Shown piece by piece: positions 34,468 to 45,422 of a DNA stretch of 64,000 nucleotides (position 1 is the stretch's first letter; each line of letters starts with the position of its first letter). Made by a program: the position numbers and the translations under genes. This DNA comes from Pedobacter polysacchareus. GTDB lineage: Bacteria > Bacteroidota > Bacteroidia > Sphingobacteriales > Sphingobacteriaceae. The stretch spans positions 705,333 through 769,332 of the forward strand of contig NZ_JAHYSS010000001.1 of the NCBI RefSeq assembly GCF_019802255.1, in the 5' to 3' direction. Under the pieces are notes generated by a model, which saw only the letters and a program-made list of their open reading frames with translations, did not search any database and was not told where the DNA came from.

Positions 34468-37400
34468 ATGAAATCTACATCTACCCATTCGGGAAAGCTT
34501 AGAAACTTAAAGGTAATAAAATTTATTCTTATAAGTTGTATCTTTCTAACGCTAAATAATTTCAAATCGTATGCACAGGTCAAAAATTATGCAACAGTAA
34601 CACCCTCAACTGGTGCATTTGCTTATCCGGTACTGCTAGGCATCGAAGGGGACCCTACTGTAAACGCCTCAGGAGGTTCTGTAGATAATCCGGCAAACGC
34701 AACGACAGGAGGTAGCGGGACATTCGCCACCATGAATGCCAACTTTTTCAGTATTGCTATAGTAGGTAATAACGGAGAAGCCTGGATGCAATTGAAATAC
34801 CCTCAGCCAGTAGCTGCAGGAAAAACTACGTATATACGGTTTGATACCCCTACCATTACCGGAGTCAGTTTGGATCTATTGCAAATTGTAGGGAATCTCA
34901 CCGGACTGATCAAAAATAACTTAGTAAAATTTGAAGCTTATACCGGTGCTACTTCAGCCTCGGATGGAACCCTCATTCCTGTAGAGAATGTACAGGCTAC
35001 CGTAGTTCAGGATACGGATGGTAAGACTTATTTTGCCGTTACTTCCTCCTCAGCCTATAACTCGATACGTGTCAAATTAAGCATTAAATCAAAGCTGCTG
35101 AATGTCTCTCTGGGTGCAGCAATACACATGAATGTTTATGATGCTTTTACCATCTCTCCATCAGGAATTTGTTCAACTGCAGTGCTGGCGAGCACCGGCG
35201 AATCAACAGGAGTGAATGTAACCTTATCGCCATTGGTAACCAACCCTGCACTTGCTGCGGATAATAATATCAATACTTTTTCTATACTTAAAGCAGGTTT
35301 AGTTGGTGTTGCCTCCACAACTGCCCAATCCATATACTTTAATCAATCTTCTGATGCGAACGCAGTAGCTAAAATCTGGCTCTCTGTTCCACCAAGTTTA
35401 TTGACCGTAAATTTATTCAATGGCATCCAATTCCAGGCCTATAATGGAAATACACCGGTCGGAGCTCAGGTGGCTGCCAGTTCTCTTCTTGGAGGCCTGG
35501 ACTTATTAGGGCTTTTTGCAAACGCAAAACCTATTCCAATTTATTTTACTCCTGGTGGATCCTTTGATCGCATCCAGGTGATCATGGGTAATGTAGTCGC
35601 ACTCGGATCAAACATTGTTGGCGGCGGACTAAATATTCATGAGGTAGAAGTAACGGTGCCAAAGCCATCTTTAGCTGGTGTAACCAACGGTGCCTTAGCA
35701 GGGGTCTGCGGAAATACAGTGAATTTAAGCATCACTTCACCAGCAAGCGGTACCACCTATACCTGGTACCGTAAAAGTGGAACTTCAAAAGTCTCGCGCG
35801 GAACGAGTACAAATGGAACTTTTACAGAACAATTAACCAACCCTGGAACTTACACGTACTACGTGTCTGCGCTAAAAACCGGATGTACTGCAGAGTCAGA
35901 CCTGGATAGTGCAACGGTTACCCTGACAGCCATTCCGGTTTTACCAATAGTAACAGCAAACCCAATATGTTCCGGAGCACCTGGAATCTTTACGGTAACT
36001 AACGCCGAAGCGGGTGTGGTTTACAATTGGTATACTGGCAATACAGGTGGAGTTCCGGTATTTTCCGGCAGCACTTACACCACCGGTCCTTTATTGGCCA
36101 ACACAACTTTCTACGTGGAAGGCGTAAACGGCAGCTGTTTAAGTCCAGGCCGAACGCCAGTTACCCTTACGGTAAATGCAATTCCTGCAGATGCACAGGT
36201 GATCACCAACAATGTGATCATCAGCAGCGGTCAAACAGCCACCTTAAACGCGATTCCAACTACCGCAGGCAGTACGATCAGCTGGTACACTGCCTCATCA
36301 GGTGGAGCAGCGATTGCAACAGGAAATACCTTCACGACTCCAGCACTAACTACGCCAACCACTTACTATGCCGGAACGATCAGTGCCGGCGGCTGCCCAA
36401 GTGTAAATCGTGTCGCCATATCGGTCACCATTGCCCCGGTAGGTACAGGATTGAATTGTAAAACAGCAAATGCGCAGACGAATGGGGTGGAAGGATTACT
36501 TTGTGTTGGATGTGCGATCGTGGACCCAACGTTTGCAGTTGACAATATCCCAACCAATTTCAGCTCGATCCATGCGCCGGTAAGTTTGCTTGCTGCGGCT
36601 TATCAGCGACTGATTTTCCCAGCCGCAGGTATTGCTACAGATAGCATCCGCTTAACACTGGCAGTTCCAGGCGGATTGACAGATGTTTCCGTACTTGGAG
36701 GAATTACAGTGAATGTCATGAATGGCAATACCGTAGTAAGTGCTTACCCAATTAACTCTGGATTGGTACACCTGCAATTATTACCCGATGGTCAGACCGT
36801 TAAAATAACAGTACCTGCAGGAGGAGTTTATGATAGAGTAGAGCTGAGACTTTCCGGAGTGGTACAAGCACTTACTACACTAAATGTGTACGGTGCAGAA
36901 GTGATCTATCCGAATCCAGTAATCAGCACTAACGGAACAGCAGTTTGTTCCGGAGCAGGAACAACTTTAACTGCAACACCTGTAACTGGTACCACACTGA
37001 GCTGGTTTGCAAACTCCACAGGAGGAACAGCACTGGCTACTGGAAACACTTATGCGCCAACAGGCTTAACTGCAACCACAACTTATTATGTGGAAGTAGC
37101 CAGAGGTGGCTGTGCCAACACAGACCGCGTACCGGTTACCGTAACAGTGAATCCGGCAATCGTTTTTGCGGCGACTACTTTAAACAATGCAACAATAGGT
37201 TCTTCTTATAGCAAACAAATTAATGCAGCTACCGGTGGAACACCAGCCTTTACTTATACGCTGGCTCCAGGTGGTACGCTGCCTGCCGGAATGAGCTTGT
37301 CCAGTACAGGGGTGATTTCGGGAATACCATCGGCAGCCACTGCCCCAGCTGATTATGCTTTCTCTGTGATTGCGAAAGATAGCAAAGGATGTGTGGCAAC

Positions 37401-40400
37401 TGCAGATTATACCTTAAAACTAACTCCGGCACTAGCGCTGCCAGCAGCAACATTGCCTAATGGAGTGGTCAGCGTAGTCTATCCAAACCAACCGCTGCCG
37501 GTAGTCACTGGTGGAACAGGTCCATATACCTATGTGGTCACTGGCACGCCTCCGGGAATTTCTTTCAATAATGACAATACCAACCCTGGCATTTCAGGTA
37601 CGCCAACACTTGCCGGTACCTATACCGTAAAAGTGACGGCCACAGATGCCAATGGAAATAGCATCAGCCAGAACTATACACTAGTAGTGAAAGACCTGCT
37701 GGTATTACCTCCGGCAACATTGGCCAATGGTACCGTGGGGATCAATTATCCAGCGCAAACCATTCCGGCTGCTATCGGCGGAACTTCACCCTATACTTAT
37801 GCGGCTACAGGAACGCCTCCAGGATTAACATTCAATACCAGTACCCGTGAAATTTCCGGAATCCCAACAACTGCAGGTACCTATACGGTGCAGGTTACAG
37901 CAACGGATTTCGAAGGAAAAACGGTAAGTAATAATTATCCGCTAACTATCGGCCCTGCATTGGTACTTCCTCCAGCTACTTTGGCTGATGGTAATGTAGG
38001 GATACCTTATACACCTCAAACTATTCCGTCTGCTATTGGTGGAACTTCACCTTATACCTATACGATCGCTAACCTCCCTTTAAACCTGACTTTTGATCCC
38101 ATTACAAGGGTGATCTCAGGAACGCCTGCGCAATCTGGTGCTTACAGCGTCATTGTAACGGTAAAAGACCAGACGGGAGCTACGGCAAGCAATACTTATG
38201 CTTTAAGGATTATTGGTGCTTTATCACTGCCATCTGCAGCTTTGGCTGATGGTACAGTAGGCACAGCTTATCCACCAGTAGTGCTGCCTTCAGTAACTGG
38301 CGGAACAGGACCTTATACTTATACTGCGGCAAATGTGCCAGCGGGATTGAGCTTCAATCCAGCAACAAACACTTTGTCGGGAACACCAGCAACTGGCGGA
38401 ACATTTACTTTCCAGATCACCGCAAAAGATGCAGCCAATAATAGCACCACTACAGATTTTGTGATTAAAGTAAATGTAGGCGATCCTACAGTAGCTGCTG
38501 CCAGCACCTGCGCTGGATCAACGGCTACACTTAGCGTCACTAATGTACTTCCAGGTGTAACCTATAACTGGTATGCCGCAACAGGAAGTACCTCGATCTT
38601 TACCGGTAATTCCTTTACTACACCAGCCTTAACTGCCAATACTACTTACTATGTAGAAGCGGTTTCTGGTACAGCAGTAAGTAACCGTATTCCAGTTGCC
38701 GTAACGGTAAGACCAGCAGCAACTTTAGCTGTAGTGACTGAAAACCAAATCATCAGTGCCGGACAAACAGCTACCTTACAAGCTACTGCAGATGCAGGAA
38801 ATACCATCAGCTGGTTCAGCAATTCAACTGGCGGTATAGCGTTAGCTACTGGTACCAGCTTTACTACCCCAGTATTAAATTCAACGACTACTTATTATAT
38901 AGAAACTCAAAATGCCGCTGGCTGTCTAAGCGCTACCAGAGTTCCGGTAACGGTTACTGTAACCGGCTTACCAACCAATACCAATTGTAATGTGGCAACA
39001 GGTCAGCAGACTGCAATTGATGGCGTTTGTTTGTTGTGTGGCATTACCGATGCGGGTGCTTCCACAGATGCGGACCCAGCTACTTTCACTTCCATCCATT
39101 TAACGGTTGGCGTAGGTGCAACGGGTTACCAGCGCTTAATCTTTGCAAACCCTGGAGTGGCAACCGATAGTATCCGTCTGGATCTTGGTTTCCCTGTAGG
39201 ATTAGCTGATTTAAGTGTGTTGAATGGGGCTACCGTGACCGTTTTCAACGGAACTACACCAGTGAAAAGCTATCCTTTAAATTCTACACTCATCCACCTT
39301 TCGTTGTTAAACCCATCAAGGCTGACTGCCACATTCGCAGCAACCGGTGCTTATGATAGGGTGGAGATTCGTTTTGGTGCCCTGGTTTCTGCATTAAGTA
39401 CACTTAATGTGTATGGAGCGACCGTAATCTATCCAAACCCAACAGTAGCAAGTACAGGTCAGACTACCTGTGCAGGAAATACCACTACGTTGACTGCGAC
39501 GGCAAATGGAGGGACTACCTTAAAATGGTACGCTACCGCAAACAGCGGTACGGTATTGGCAACAGGCCCAAGCTTTACTACTCCAGTTTTAAGTGCAACC
39601 ACTACTTATTATATAGAAGTAAGTAAAAATAATTGTGCGAATACAGAGCGTATTCCAGTTACAATAACCATTACACCTGCACCTTCAGCACCAGTATTGG
39701 CCAGCGTACCACCAGTATGCTACGGCAGTACTGCGAGCCTGAGCGTAAATAATGCAACACCAGGATTAAATTACAACTGGTACACTTTACCAGCAGGAGG
39801 TTCTGCTGTATTCACAGGAGCAACATTTGTCAGCCCAGCTTTATTTGCCAATACTACTTATTATGTAGAAACGGCCAGTCCAGGATGCGGCGTGTCTACC
39901 CGTACTGCGGTACCGGTAACAGTAAATCCAATGATCGCTTTACCACAGGTGACTGCTTCTGCAACTACGGTGAATGCCGGACAAACGGTGATTTTAAACA
40001 TCAGTCCAGTTGCACCGGATGTGACCTATAACTGGTTTACAGACGCAACCTCAACAACGCCAGTATATACCGGCTCTACTTTTGTAACGCCGCCACTAAT
40101 GGTGAATACCACTTATTTTGTAGAAGCAAAATCAAACCTGACCGGCTGTCTTTCTTCAAGCCGTGTTCAGGTCACTATCAATGTAAACAATGGAGGTAAT
40201 CCAAATCCAGTGCCATGTCAGGCTGCAGTTTCGGAAACACATGGTGTAGACGGAGTAGCCCTGCTTTCAGGAGTGTTTAACCCTGAACTTGCGTTTGATA
40301 ACGATACCCAAACGGGATCATCTTTATTGATGCCAGTAGGAGCATTGGGAGCTTCAGTTTATCAGCGCCTTAATTTTGGCAGCATCTCCACAGTAGGTGA

Positions 40401-43400
40401 TACCGTTAAGGTTTTATTAAATACACCAGGTAAATTATTATCACTTGGTTTATTGTCAAATATTCAAATCGGAACCTATAACGGAGCCAACAGTAATAAC
40501 GATGGAGTTCAGGTCAATAATCAGCTGGTAAACCTGCAGCTATTGAGTAACAATACGCAGGCCCTGCTAACTTTTGTGCCAACAGCACCTTTTGATCAGG
40601 TAGAAGTACGCTTGAATTCTGGTCTTGCAGGTGTCTTGTCTAGTGTAAACTTAAACTATGCACAGAGAGTGATGCTGGCGCCAACCTTGACGGTTGCCAA
40701 TCCAACTGCATGTGCCAACCAGGCTGTTACTTTAACAGTGCTGAATCCAAATCCAAGCCTGACTTATACCTGGTATGATGCCACAGGCGCAACGGTACTT
40801 TCAACAGGACCAACGTTTAGCCCAACAGTGGCCGCAAACACGATTTTCTACGTGTCAGCGAATGCAGGAACTTGTGCCAGCTATAAAACAAAAGTTTCCG
40901 TAACGGTAACGCCAATTCCTGATGTGCCAACCCTGGTAAATGCCAATGTTGAAACCTGTGCAGGAAGCGATGTAGTACTTTCTGTAAAAGACCCATTGCT
41001 TGGCGTAACTTACAGGTGGTACGATAGTAATGGCGTACTTCAGACAGGTAAAGATGGTACGACATTTACCATCCAGAATGTAACAGCCAATACTTCATAT
41101 TCAGTAGAAGCTTTCATCAGCTCTTGCGGAATCACTTCTGCCACTAAAGCAACTGCTTCGATTACTGTAGGTAACTTAAGTAATCCAGTACTGCAGCCAG
41201 CATCAGTAACGGTAAGCTCTGGCGCTCCTGCAATATTGACGGCAACTTCAAGTACTGCCGGTGCGGTATTTAAATGGTACACTTCAAATGTGGAAGCTGT
41301 TCCATTCTTTACCGGCGCAGTATTACAGGTTCCAGGAGTTGTAAATCCTGGTCCGGGTAACCTCGTGACTACCTATTATGTGACTGCAGAAATTCCAGGC
41401 GGTTGTGTTTCTCTTACCAGATCCACAGCTACAGTTACGGTACTCCCTGCTGGCCTGCCAGTAGATGCACCTTGTGAATATGCTTCTGTTCAAGTGGCTG
41501 GAGGTGTAGACGGTGTGGGTGTATTAGCAGGTCTGTTTAATCCTGAGAATGCAGTTGACAATTCCGCAACTACCGCTTCTTCACTTGTGATGCCAGTGGG
41601 CGTTTTAGGTGCCTCAGTTTATCAGACAGTTGGATTTACCAGCCTGTCGAATATCGGAGATACCGTTCGTGTACGTGTGACTGTCCCAGGTAAACTATTG
41701 GATGTAGGTTTGCTGTCTGCTATTGAATTGACCACTTATAACAACTTAGTCAGTAATGGCGACATGATTACGGTAAGTAATCCTTTAGTTAAACTTGATC
41801 TGTTAACGAATAATAGCGAAGGAATCCTTTCTTTCGTGCCTGCAAAACAATTTGATGCAGTAGAATTGAGGTTGAGATCAGGACTGGCATCAGTGCTGAG
41901 TACCGTCGATCTGAACTATGTACAGCGCGTACAAATTGCACCAAAAGTATCGAGCCCTACAGCTTCCGCTTGTGTGGGTACCGGTGCTGTGCTCAGCGTG
42001 CTGAACCCTAATGCTGGTTATACTTATAAATGGTATATCGGAACAGCAGCAACAGCCGCTGCAACAGGTCCTACTTACACGACCGCAAATAACCTTGCTG
42101 TAGGTAGCTACGATTATTATGTTACCGCTACACGCAACAATTGTGAAAGTGCAAAAACCAAAGTAACAGTGACGATACTGGCTGCGCCAGATGCACCGGT
42201 AGCAGTGGCAGGAAATCCATTAACTACCTGTCCAAATCAACCGGCTGTCCTGGCAGTAACTGCAGTAGCAGGTGTGTCTTACAACTGGTATGATGCTTTA
42301 ACAGGTGGAAATGTACTGGCTTCAAATACCAGTACTTATACTACTGCTGCAAACCTGAGTGTAGGGGCTCATGATTTCTTCGTAGAAGCGGTCAATGGCA
42401 ATTCATGTGTGAGCACATTAGCGAGAACAAAAATCACCATTACGGTGAATCCTTTAGCTACACCAGCAGACATTACCGTAACCGGTGCTGACCTTCCTTT
42501 CTGTGGCACGACAAAAGCAACACTAACGGCAAGCACCAGTGCTGCAGTAATCAATCCTAAATTCGCCTGGTATACTGATGCGGCATTGACACAATTGGTA
42601 TCCAGCAATGCAATTTACGAACCTACCATTACTGCCAGCACCACGTTCTATGTAACGGTGTTTGGAGATAACCTGTGTTTGGGTAACGCTGCGAGTGCGA
42701 AAGTAGTGAGCATCGTAGTGAATACACCTGCAACTGCAAATGACATTACCGTAACCGGAAATGAAGCTTCATTCTGCGCAGGAGCGAAAGCCAGTCTGAA
42801 AGCTGCAAGCACCATCAGCAACCCTACATTTGTATGGTATAGTGATGCAAACCTGACAACTGAAGTTTTCAGAGGGCCAGTATATGAGCCAATAGTTACC
42901 GCAAGCACCACTTTCTATGTGAGTGTGAGCGGCGATAATAAATGTCCAAACCTTCCTGGAACAGGTAAAGCAGTTGCGATCACTGTCAATACACCTGCAA
43001 TTGCAAGCGACATCACCGTAACCGGTGCAGATGCTCCTTTCTGTGCAGGTACAAAAGCAAGCCTAAGCGCAAGCAGTGTTGGCGTTGATAATCCGACTTA
43101 CATCTGGTATGCCGATGAAGGTTTAACTCAAGAAGTATTCAGAGGTTCATTATACGAGCCAGTAATCACCGCAAATACCACTTATTATGTAGTGGTCAGC
43201 GGAACGAATAAATGTCCAAACAATATTGGAAATGCAAAAGTAGTCACCATTACCATGAATACACCTGCAACAGCAGCAGATATCATTGTTGATGGTAACA
43301 ATACCAATTATTGCAAAGGAGCTAAAGCAACCTTAAAGGCGAGCAGTACCACTGTAAACGCTCCGGTGTTTACCTGGTACAACGATATAGACCTGACGGA

Positions 43401-45405
43401 TGTTGCTTTCAGCGGTCCGGTGTTTGAACCAGTATTGAATGCCACTACTACGTATTATGTTACGGTAAGCGGTGCCAATAAATGTGAAAATGTAAGAGGA
43501 ACTGCGAAGGTAGTCACCGTTATGGTGAACCCACCAGCAACAGCAACCGACATCAACATTGCAGGTAATAGCGCACCATTCTGTGTTGGCACCAAAGCAT
43601 TATTAACAGCAAGCAGCGACAATGTAGACAGTCCGATATTTACCTGGTATAGTAACCCTGAACTGACAATTATAGCTTCAACAGGTCCGGTATTCGAACC
43701 TGTAGTGAACACCACTACTACTTATTATGTAACGGTAGCAGGTACCAACAGGTGTCAGAATACCATGGGCAATGCCAAAATTGTAACGCTGGTTGTAAAC
43801 CCACCAGCAACGGCTGCAGACCTTATCGTTTCAGGTGCAGAGACCGCTGTTTGTGAAGGGACATCGGTGAAATTAAATGCATCGAGTACCACGGTAAGTA
43901 GCCCGGTATTTACCTGGTATACCGATATCAATTTAACAAACGCGGTCTTTACAGGTCCGGAATTAGAAAAGGTATTTACCACTACCACCACTTATTATGT
44001 GACGGTAAAAGGAGCCAATAAATGTGAAAACCTACCAGGTACTGGTAAGATGGTTACCCTAACCGTAAATGCATTGCCGGAAGTACCGGTAATTGTAAAT
44101 GGTGCAGGAGGAGGCGTGTGTGCAGGCGATGGAGCTACCTTAAGTGTACAAACTCCAAGAGCAGGCACTAATTACGAATGGTATGATGCCGCAACTGGAG
44201 GTACCTTACTAGGCAGCGGTTCAACTTTCTCAACAGGGGCACTATTAATCACTAAAGATTTCTACCTGCTGGCTACCAATACTTCGGGTTGCGGTCTGGT
44301 CAGCGGAAGAGTTAAAGTAACGGTAAATGTCAATGTGAAACCGACTGTGCCTTCCGTAGTGTCGGCAGCAGTAAATGCATGTGCAGGTTCATCGGCAGTA
44401 TTAACGATAGCGAATCCCGTAAATGGAGTTACCTACAATTGGTATAGCGCTGCAGCTGGTGGATCAATCCTGGGAACGGGTGTTAACTTTAACACAGGAC
44501 CAGTCTTAAGTACCACTACTTTCTATGCAGAAGCAGCCACAGCAACTTGTACCAGTGCCAGCAGAACAGCAGTAGTCGTATCGGCAACTGCATTACCAGC
44601 CGCACCAGTATCTGTTTCGGGTAATACCGATCCATTCTGCAGCGGAAATACAAGTGTACTGACAGTGAACAATCCTGACCCTAGCCTGACTTACCAATGG
44701 TTTAGTGCAGAAGTTGGTGGTGCTCCTCTGGCAGAAGGCAATAGCTTTACGACACCAGTACTGGCAGCCACAACTACTTACTACGTAGGCAGTAAAAACA
44801 CAATTACCGGATGTATCAGCAGCAGCCGTACCGCGATAGTGGTGACCATCCTGCCTAAATTGACCGCTCCGGTAGTCGCAGTTCAGTCGGCCACAGCAAC
44901 AAGCGTGACCTTCGGATGGGCAACAGTAACAGGGGCAAGAGCTTATGAAGTGTCTGTTGATAATGGCAATACCTGGCTGACACCAAGTTCAGGAGCACCC
45001 GGAACCACACACACCATCGAAGGCTTGAAACCAGATCAGCAAGTAACGATCAGAGTAAGAGCAACCGGACAGCTGGCTTGTCAGCTGAGCGATGCCGCTT
45101 CTCTAACTGGAAAAGCAGAAAATCCAATCGGCAACCAGGTGTTTATACCAAATACATTCACACCAAATAATGATGGTAAAAATGATATACTGTTTGTCTA
45201 CGGAAATACAATTGCTAAAATGAGACTGCGCGTGTACAACCAATGGGGTCAGTTCCTTTTCGAGTCCAACAACATTCAGAATGGATGGGATGGTACCTAC
45301 AAAGGCCAGTTACAGCCGAATGGAGTCTATGTCTACCAGTTTGAAGCCGAATTGAATGACGGTACTAAAACAACTAAAAAAGGAACAATAACCCTATTGA
45401 GATAA
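34468..45405 (+). CDS. giant T9SS-secreted adhesin with Ig-like repeats and type B sorting domain
   Basis: This 3,645-residue surface protein has a signal peptide ending near residue 36 (KSYAQ). Two copies of a module I do not recognise (about 40-231 and 232-401) are followed by many Ig_7-like repeats with Y-x-WY and TTTYYV motifs. Further copies of the module lie near 660-820, 1502-1654, 1915-2074 and 2334-2494. Five putative-Ig (He_PIG) repeats lie at about 903-1340, six 90-residue repeats at about 2660-3202, and a fibronectin-III-like domain at about 3461-3551. The end is a gliding-motility-type T9SS type B domain (FIPNTFTPNNDGKNDILFVY to GTITLLR). Such proteins are exported by T9SS and held on the surface for adhesion or gliding. 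A PorP/SprF partner follows 17 nt later. Confidence 0.9.
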   Translation: MKSTSTHSGKLRNLKVIKFILISCIFLTLNNFKSYAQVKNYATVTPSTGAFAYPVLLGIEGDPTVNASGGSVDNPANATTGGSGTFATMNANFFSIAIVGNNGEAWMQLKYPQPVAAGKTTYIRFDTPTITGVSLDLLQIVGNLTGLIKNNLVKFEAYTGATSASDGTLIPVENVQATVVQDTDGKTYFAVTSSSAYNSIRVKLSIKSKLLNVSLGAAIHMNVYDAFTISPSGICSTAVLASTGESTGVNVTLSPLVTNPALAADNNINTFSILKAGLVGVASTTAQSIYFNQSSDANAVAKIWLSVPPSLLTVNLFNGIQFQAYNGNTPVGAQVAASSLLGGLDLLGLFANAKPIPIYFTPGGSFDRIQVIMGNVVALGSNIVGGGLNIHEVEVTVPKPSLAGVTNGALAGVCGNTVNLSITSPASGTTYTWYRKSGTSKVSRGTSTNGTFTEQLTNPGTYTYYVSALKTGCTAESDLDSATVTLTAIPVLPIVTANPICSGAPGIFTVTNAEAGVVYNWYTGNTGGVPVFSGSTYTTGPLLANTTFYVEGVNGSCLSPGRTPVTLTVNAIPADAQVITNNVIISSGQTATLNAIPTTAGSTISWYTASSGGAAIATGNTFTTPALTTPTTYYAGTISAGGCPSVNRVAISVTIAPVGTGLNCKTANAQTNGVEGLLCVGCAIVDPTFAVDNIPTNFSSIHAPVSLLAAAYQRLIFPAAGIATDSIRLTLAVPGGLTDVSVLGGITVNVMNGNTVVSAYPINSGLVHLQLLPDGQTVKITVPAGGVYDRVELRLSGVVQALTTLNVYGAEVIYPNPVISTNGTAVCSGAGTTLTATPVTGTTLSWFANSTGGTALATGNTYAPTGLTATTTYYVEVARGGCANTDRVPVTVTVNPAIVFAATTLNNATIGSSYSKQINAATGGTPAFTYTLAPGGTLPAGMSLSSTGVISGIPSAATAPADYAFSVIAKDSKGCVATADYTLKLTPALALPAATLPNGVVSVVYPNQPLPVVTGGTGPYTYVVTGTPPGISFNNDNTNPGISGTPTLAGTYTVKVTATDANGNSISQNYTLVVKDLLVLPPATLANGTVGINYPAQTIPAAIGGTSPYTYAATGTPPGLTFNTSTREISGIPTTAGTYTVQVTATDFEGKTVSNNYPLTIGPALVLPPATLADGNVGIPYTPQTIPSAIGGTSPYTYTIANLPLNLTFDPITRVISGTPAQSGAYSVIVTVKDQTGATASNTYALRIIGALSLPSAALADGTVGTAYPPVVLPSVTGGTGPYTYTAANVPAGLSFNPATNTLSGTPATGGTFTFQITAKDAANNSTTTDFVIKVNVGDPTVAAASTCAGSTATLSVTNVLPGVTYNWYAATGSTSIFTGNSFTTPALTANTTYYVEAVSGTAVSNRIPVAVTVRPAATLAVVTENQIISAGQTATLQATADAGNTISWFSNSTGGIALATGTSFTTPVLNSTTTYYIETQNAAGCLSATRVPVTVTVTGLPTNTNCNVATGQQTAIDGVCLLCGITDAGASTDADPATFTSIHLTVGVGATGYQRLIFANPGVATDSIRLDLGFPVGLADLSVLNGATVTVFNGTTPVKSYPLNSTLIHLSLLNPSRLTATFAATGAYDRVEIRFGALVSALSTLNVYGATVIYPNPTVASTGQTTCAGNTTTLTATANGGTTLKWYATANSGTVLATGPSFTTPVLSATTTYYIEVSKNNCANTERIPVTITITPAPSAPVLASVPPVCYGSTASLSVNNATPGLNYNWYTLPAGGSAVFTGATFVSPALFANTTYYVETASPGCGVSTRTAVPVTVNPMIALPQVTASATTVNAGQTVILNISPVAPDVTYNWFTDATSTTPVYTGSTFVTPPLMVNTTYFVEAKSNLTGCLSSSRVQVTINVNNGGNPNPVPCQAAVSETHGVDGVALLSGVFNPELAFDNDTQTGSSLLMPVGALGASVYQRLNFGSISTVGDTVKVLLNTPGKLLSLGLLSNIQIGTYNGANSNNDGVQVNNQLVNLQLLSNNTQALLTFVPTAPFDQVEVRLNSGLAGVLSSVNLNYAQRVMLAPTLTVANPTACANQAVTLTVLNPNPSLTYTWYDATGATVLSTGPTFSPTVAANTIFYVSANAGTCASYKTKVSVTVTPIPDVPTLVNANVETCAGSDVVLSVKDPLLGVTYRWYDSNGVLQTGKDGTTFTIQNVTANTSYSVEAFISSCGITSATKATASITVGNLSNPVLQPASVTVSSGAPAILTATSSTAGAVFKWYTSNVEAVPFFTGAVLQVPGVVNPGPGNLVTTYYVTAEIPGGCVSLTRSTATVTVLPAGLPVDAPCEYASVQVAGGVDGVGVLAGLFNPENAVDNSATTASSLVMPVGVLGASVYQTVGFTSLSNIGDTVRVRVTVPGKLLDVGLLSAIELTTYNNLVSNGDMITVSNPLVKLDLLTNNSEGILSFVPAKQFDAVELRLRSGLASVLSTVDLNYVQRVQIAPKVSSPTASACVGTGAVLSVLNPNAGYTYKWYIGTAATAAATGPTYTTANNLAVGSYDYYVTATRNNCESAKTKVTVTILAAPDAPVAVAGNPLTTCPNQPAVLAVTAVAGVSYNWYDALTGGNVLASNTSTYTTAANLSVGAHDFFVEAVNGNSCVSTLARTKITITVNPLATPADITVTGADLPFCGTTKATLTASTSAAVINPKFAWYTDAALTQLVSSNAIYEPTITASTTFYVTVFGDNLCLGNAASAKVVSIVVNTPATANDITVTGNEASFCAGAKASLKAASTISNPTFVWYSDANLTTEVFRGPVYEPIVTASTTFYVSVSGDNKCPNLPGTGKAVAITVNTPAIASDITVTGADAPFCAGTKASLSASSVGVDNPTYIWYADEGLTQEVFRGSLYEPVITANTTYYVVVSGTNKCPNNIGNAKVVTITMNTPATAADIIVDGNNTNYCKGAKATLKASSTTVNAPVFTWYNDIDLTDVAFSGPVFEPVLNATTTYYVTVSGANKCENVRGTAKVVTVMVNPPATATDINIAGNSAPFCVGTKALLTASSDNVDSPIFTWYSNPELTIIASTGPVFEPVVNTTTTYYVTVAGTNRCQNTMGNAKIVTLVVNPPATAADLIVSGAETAVCEGTSVKLNASSTTVSSPVFTWYTDINLTNAVFTGPELEKVFTTTTTYYVTVKGANKCENLPGTGKMVTLTVNALPEVPVIVNGAGGGVCAGDGATLSVQTPRAGTNYEWYDAATGGTLLGSGSTFSTGALLITKDFYLLATNTSGCGLVSGRVKVTVNVNVKPTVPSVVSAAVNACAGSSAVLTIANPVNGVTYNWYSAAAGGSILGTGVNFNTGPVLSTTTFYAEAATATCTSASRTAVVVSATALPAAPVSVSGNTDPFCSGNTSVLTVNNPDPSLTYQWFSAEVGGAPLAEGNSFTTPVLAATTTYYVGSKNTITGCISSSRTAIVVTILPKLTAPVVAVQSATATSVTFGWATVTGARAYEVSVDNGNTWLTPSSGAPGTTHTIEGLKPDQQVTIRVRATGQLACQLSDAASLTGKAENPIGNQVFIPNTFTPNNDGKNDILFVYGNTIAKMRLRVYNQWGQFLFESNNIQNGWDGTYKGQLQPNGVYVYQFEAELNDGTKTTKKGTITLLR
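37176..38472 (+). repeat. five putative-Ig (He_PIG) repeats inside the adhesin
   Basis: Five tandem coding repeats of about 87-91 codons begin with variants of TLANGTVG at 37176, 37450, 37717, 37978 and 38239. Each has GGTxPYTY in the middle and a closing SGTPxxxGTYTVxVTA-like strand. They resemble cadherin- or Ig-like putative Ig domains of surface proteins. Confidence 0.8.
42450..44075 (+). repeat. six tandem 270-bp coding repeats inside the adhesin
   Basis: The conserved cysteine codon after the first strand recurs at 42502, 42775, 43042, 43312, 43582 and 43852, spacings of 273, 267, 270, 270 and 270 bp. Each 90-residue unit contains PATAxDI, FCxGxKA, FTWYxD, GPVFEPV, TTTYYVTV and NKC. 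The units are similar enough at DNA level to allow copy-number change by recombination. Confidence 0.85.
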
Positions 45406-45422
45406 TTAAAAACACATTTGTA

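Noticed and set aside
35136..43991. Many minus-strand and frame-shifted open frames of 60-144 codons inside the giant adhesin gene
   Set aside because: They lie opposite or out of frame with a continuous 3,645-codon gene whose repeats and sorting domain are clearly coding, and their repetitive translations mirror the repeats.
42450..44075. Regularly spaced repeats as a possible CRISPR array
   Set aside because: The period is 270 bp, the repeats are in-frame coding sequence with no short direct repeat and spacer pattern, and no cas genes are near.
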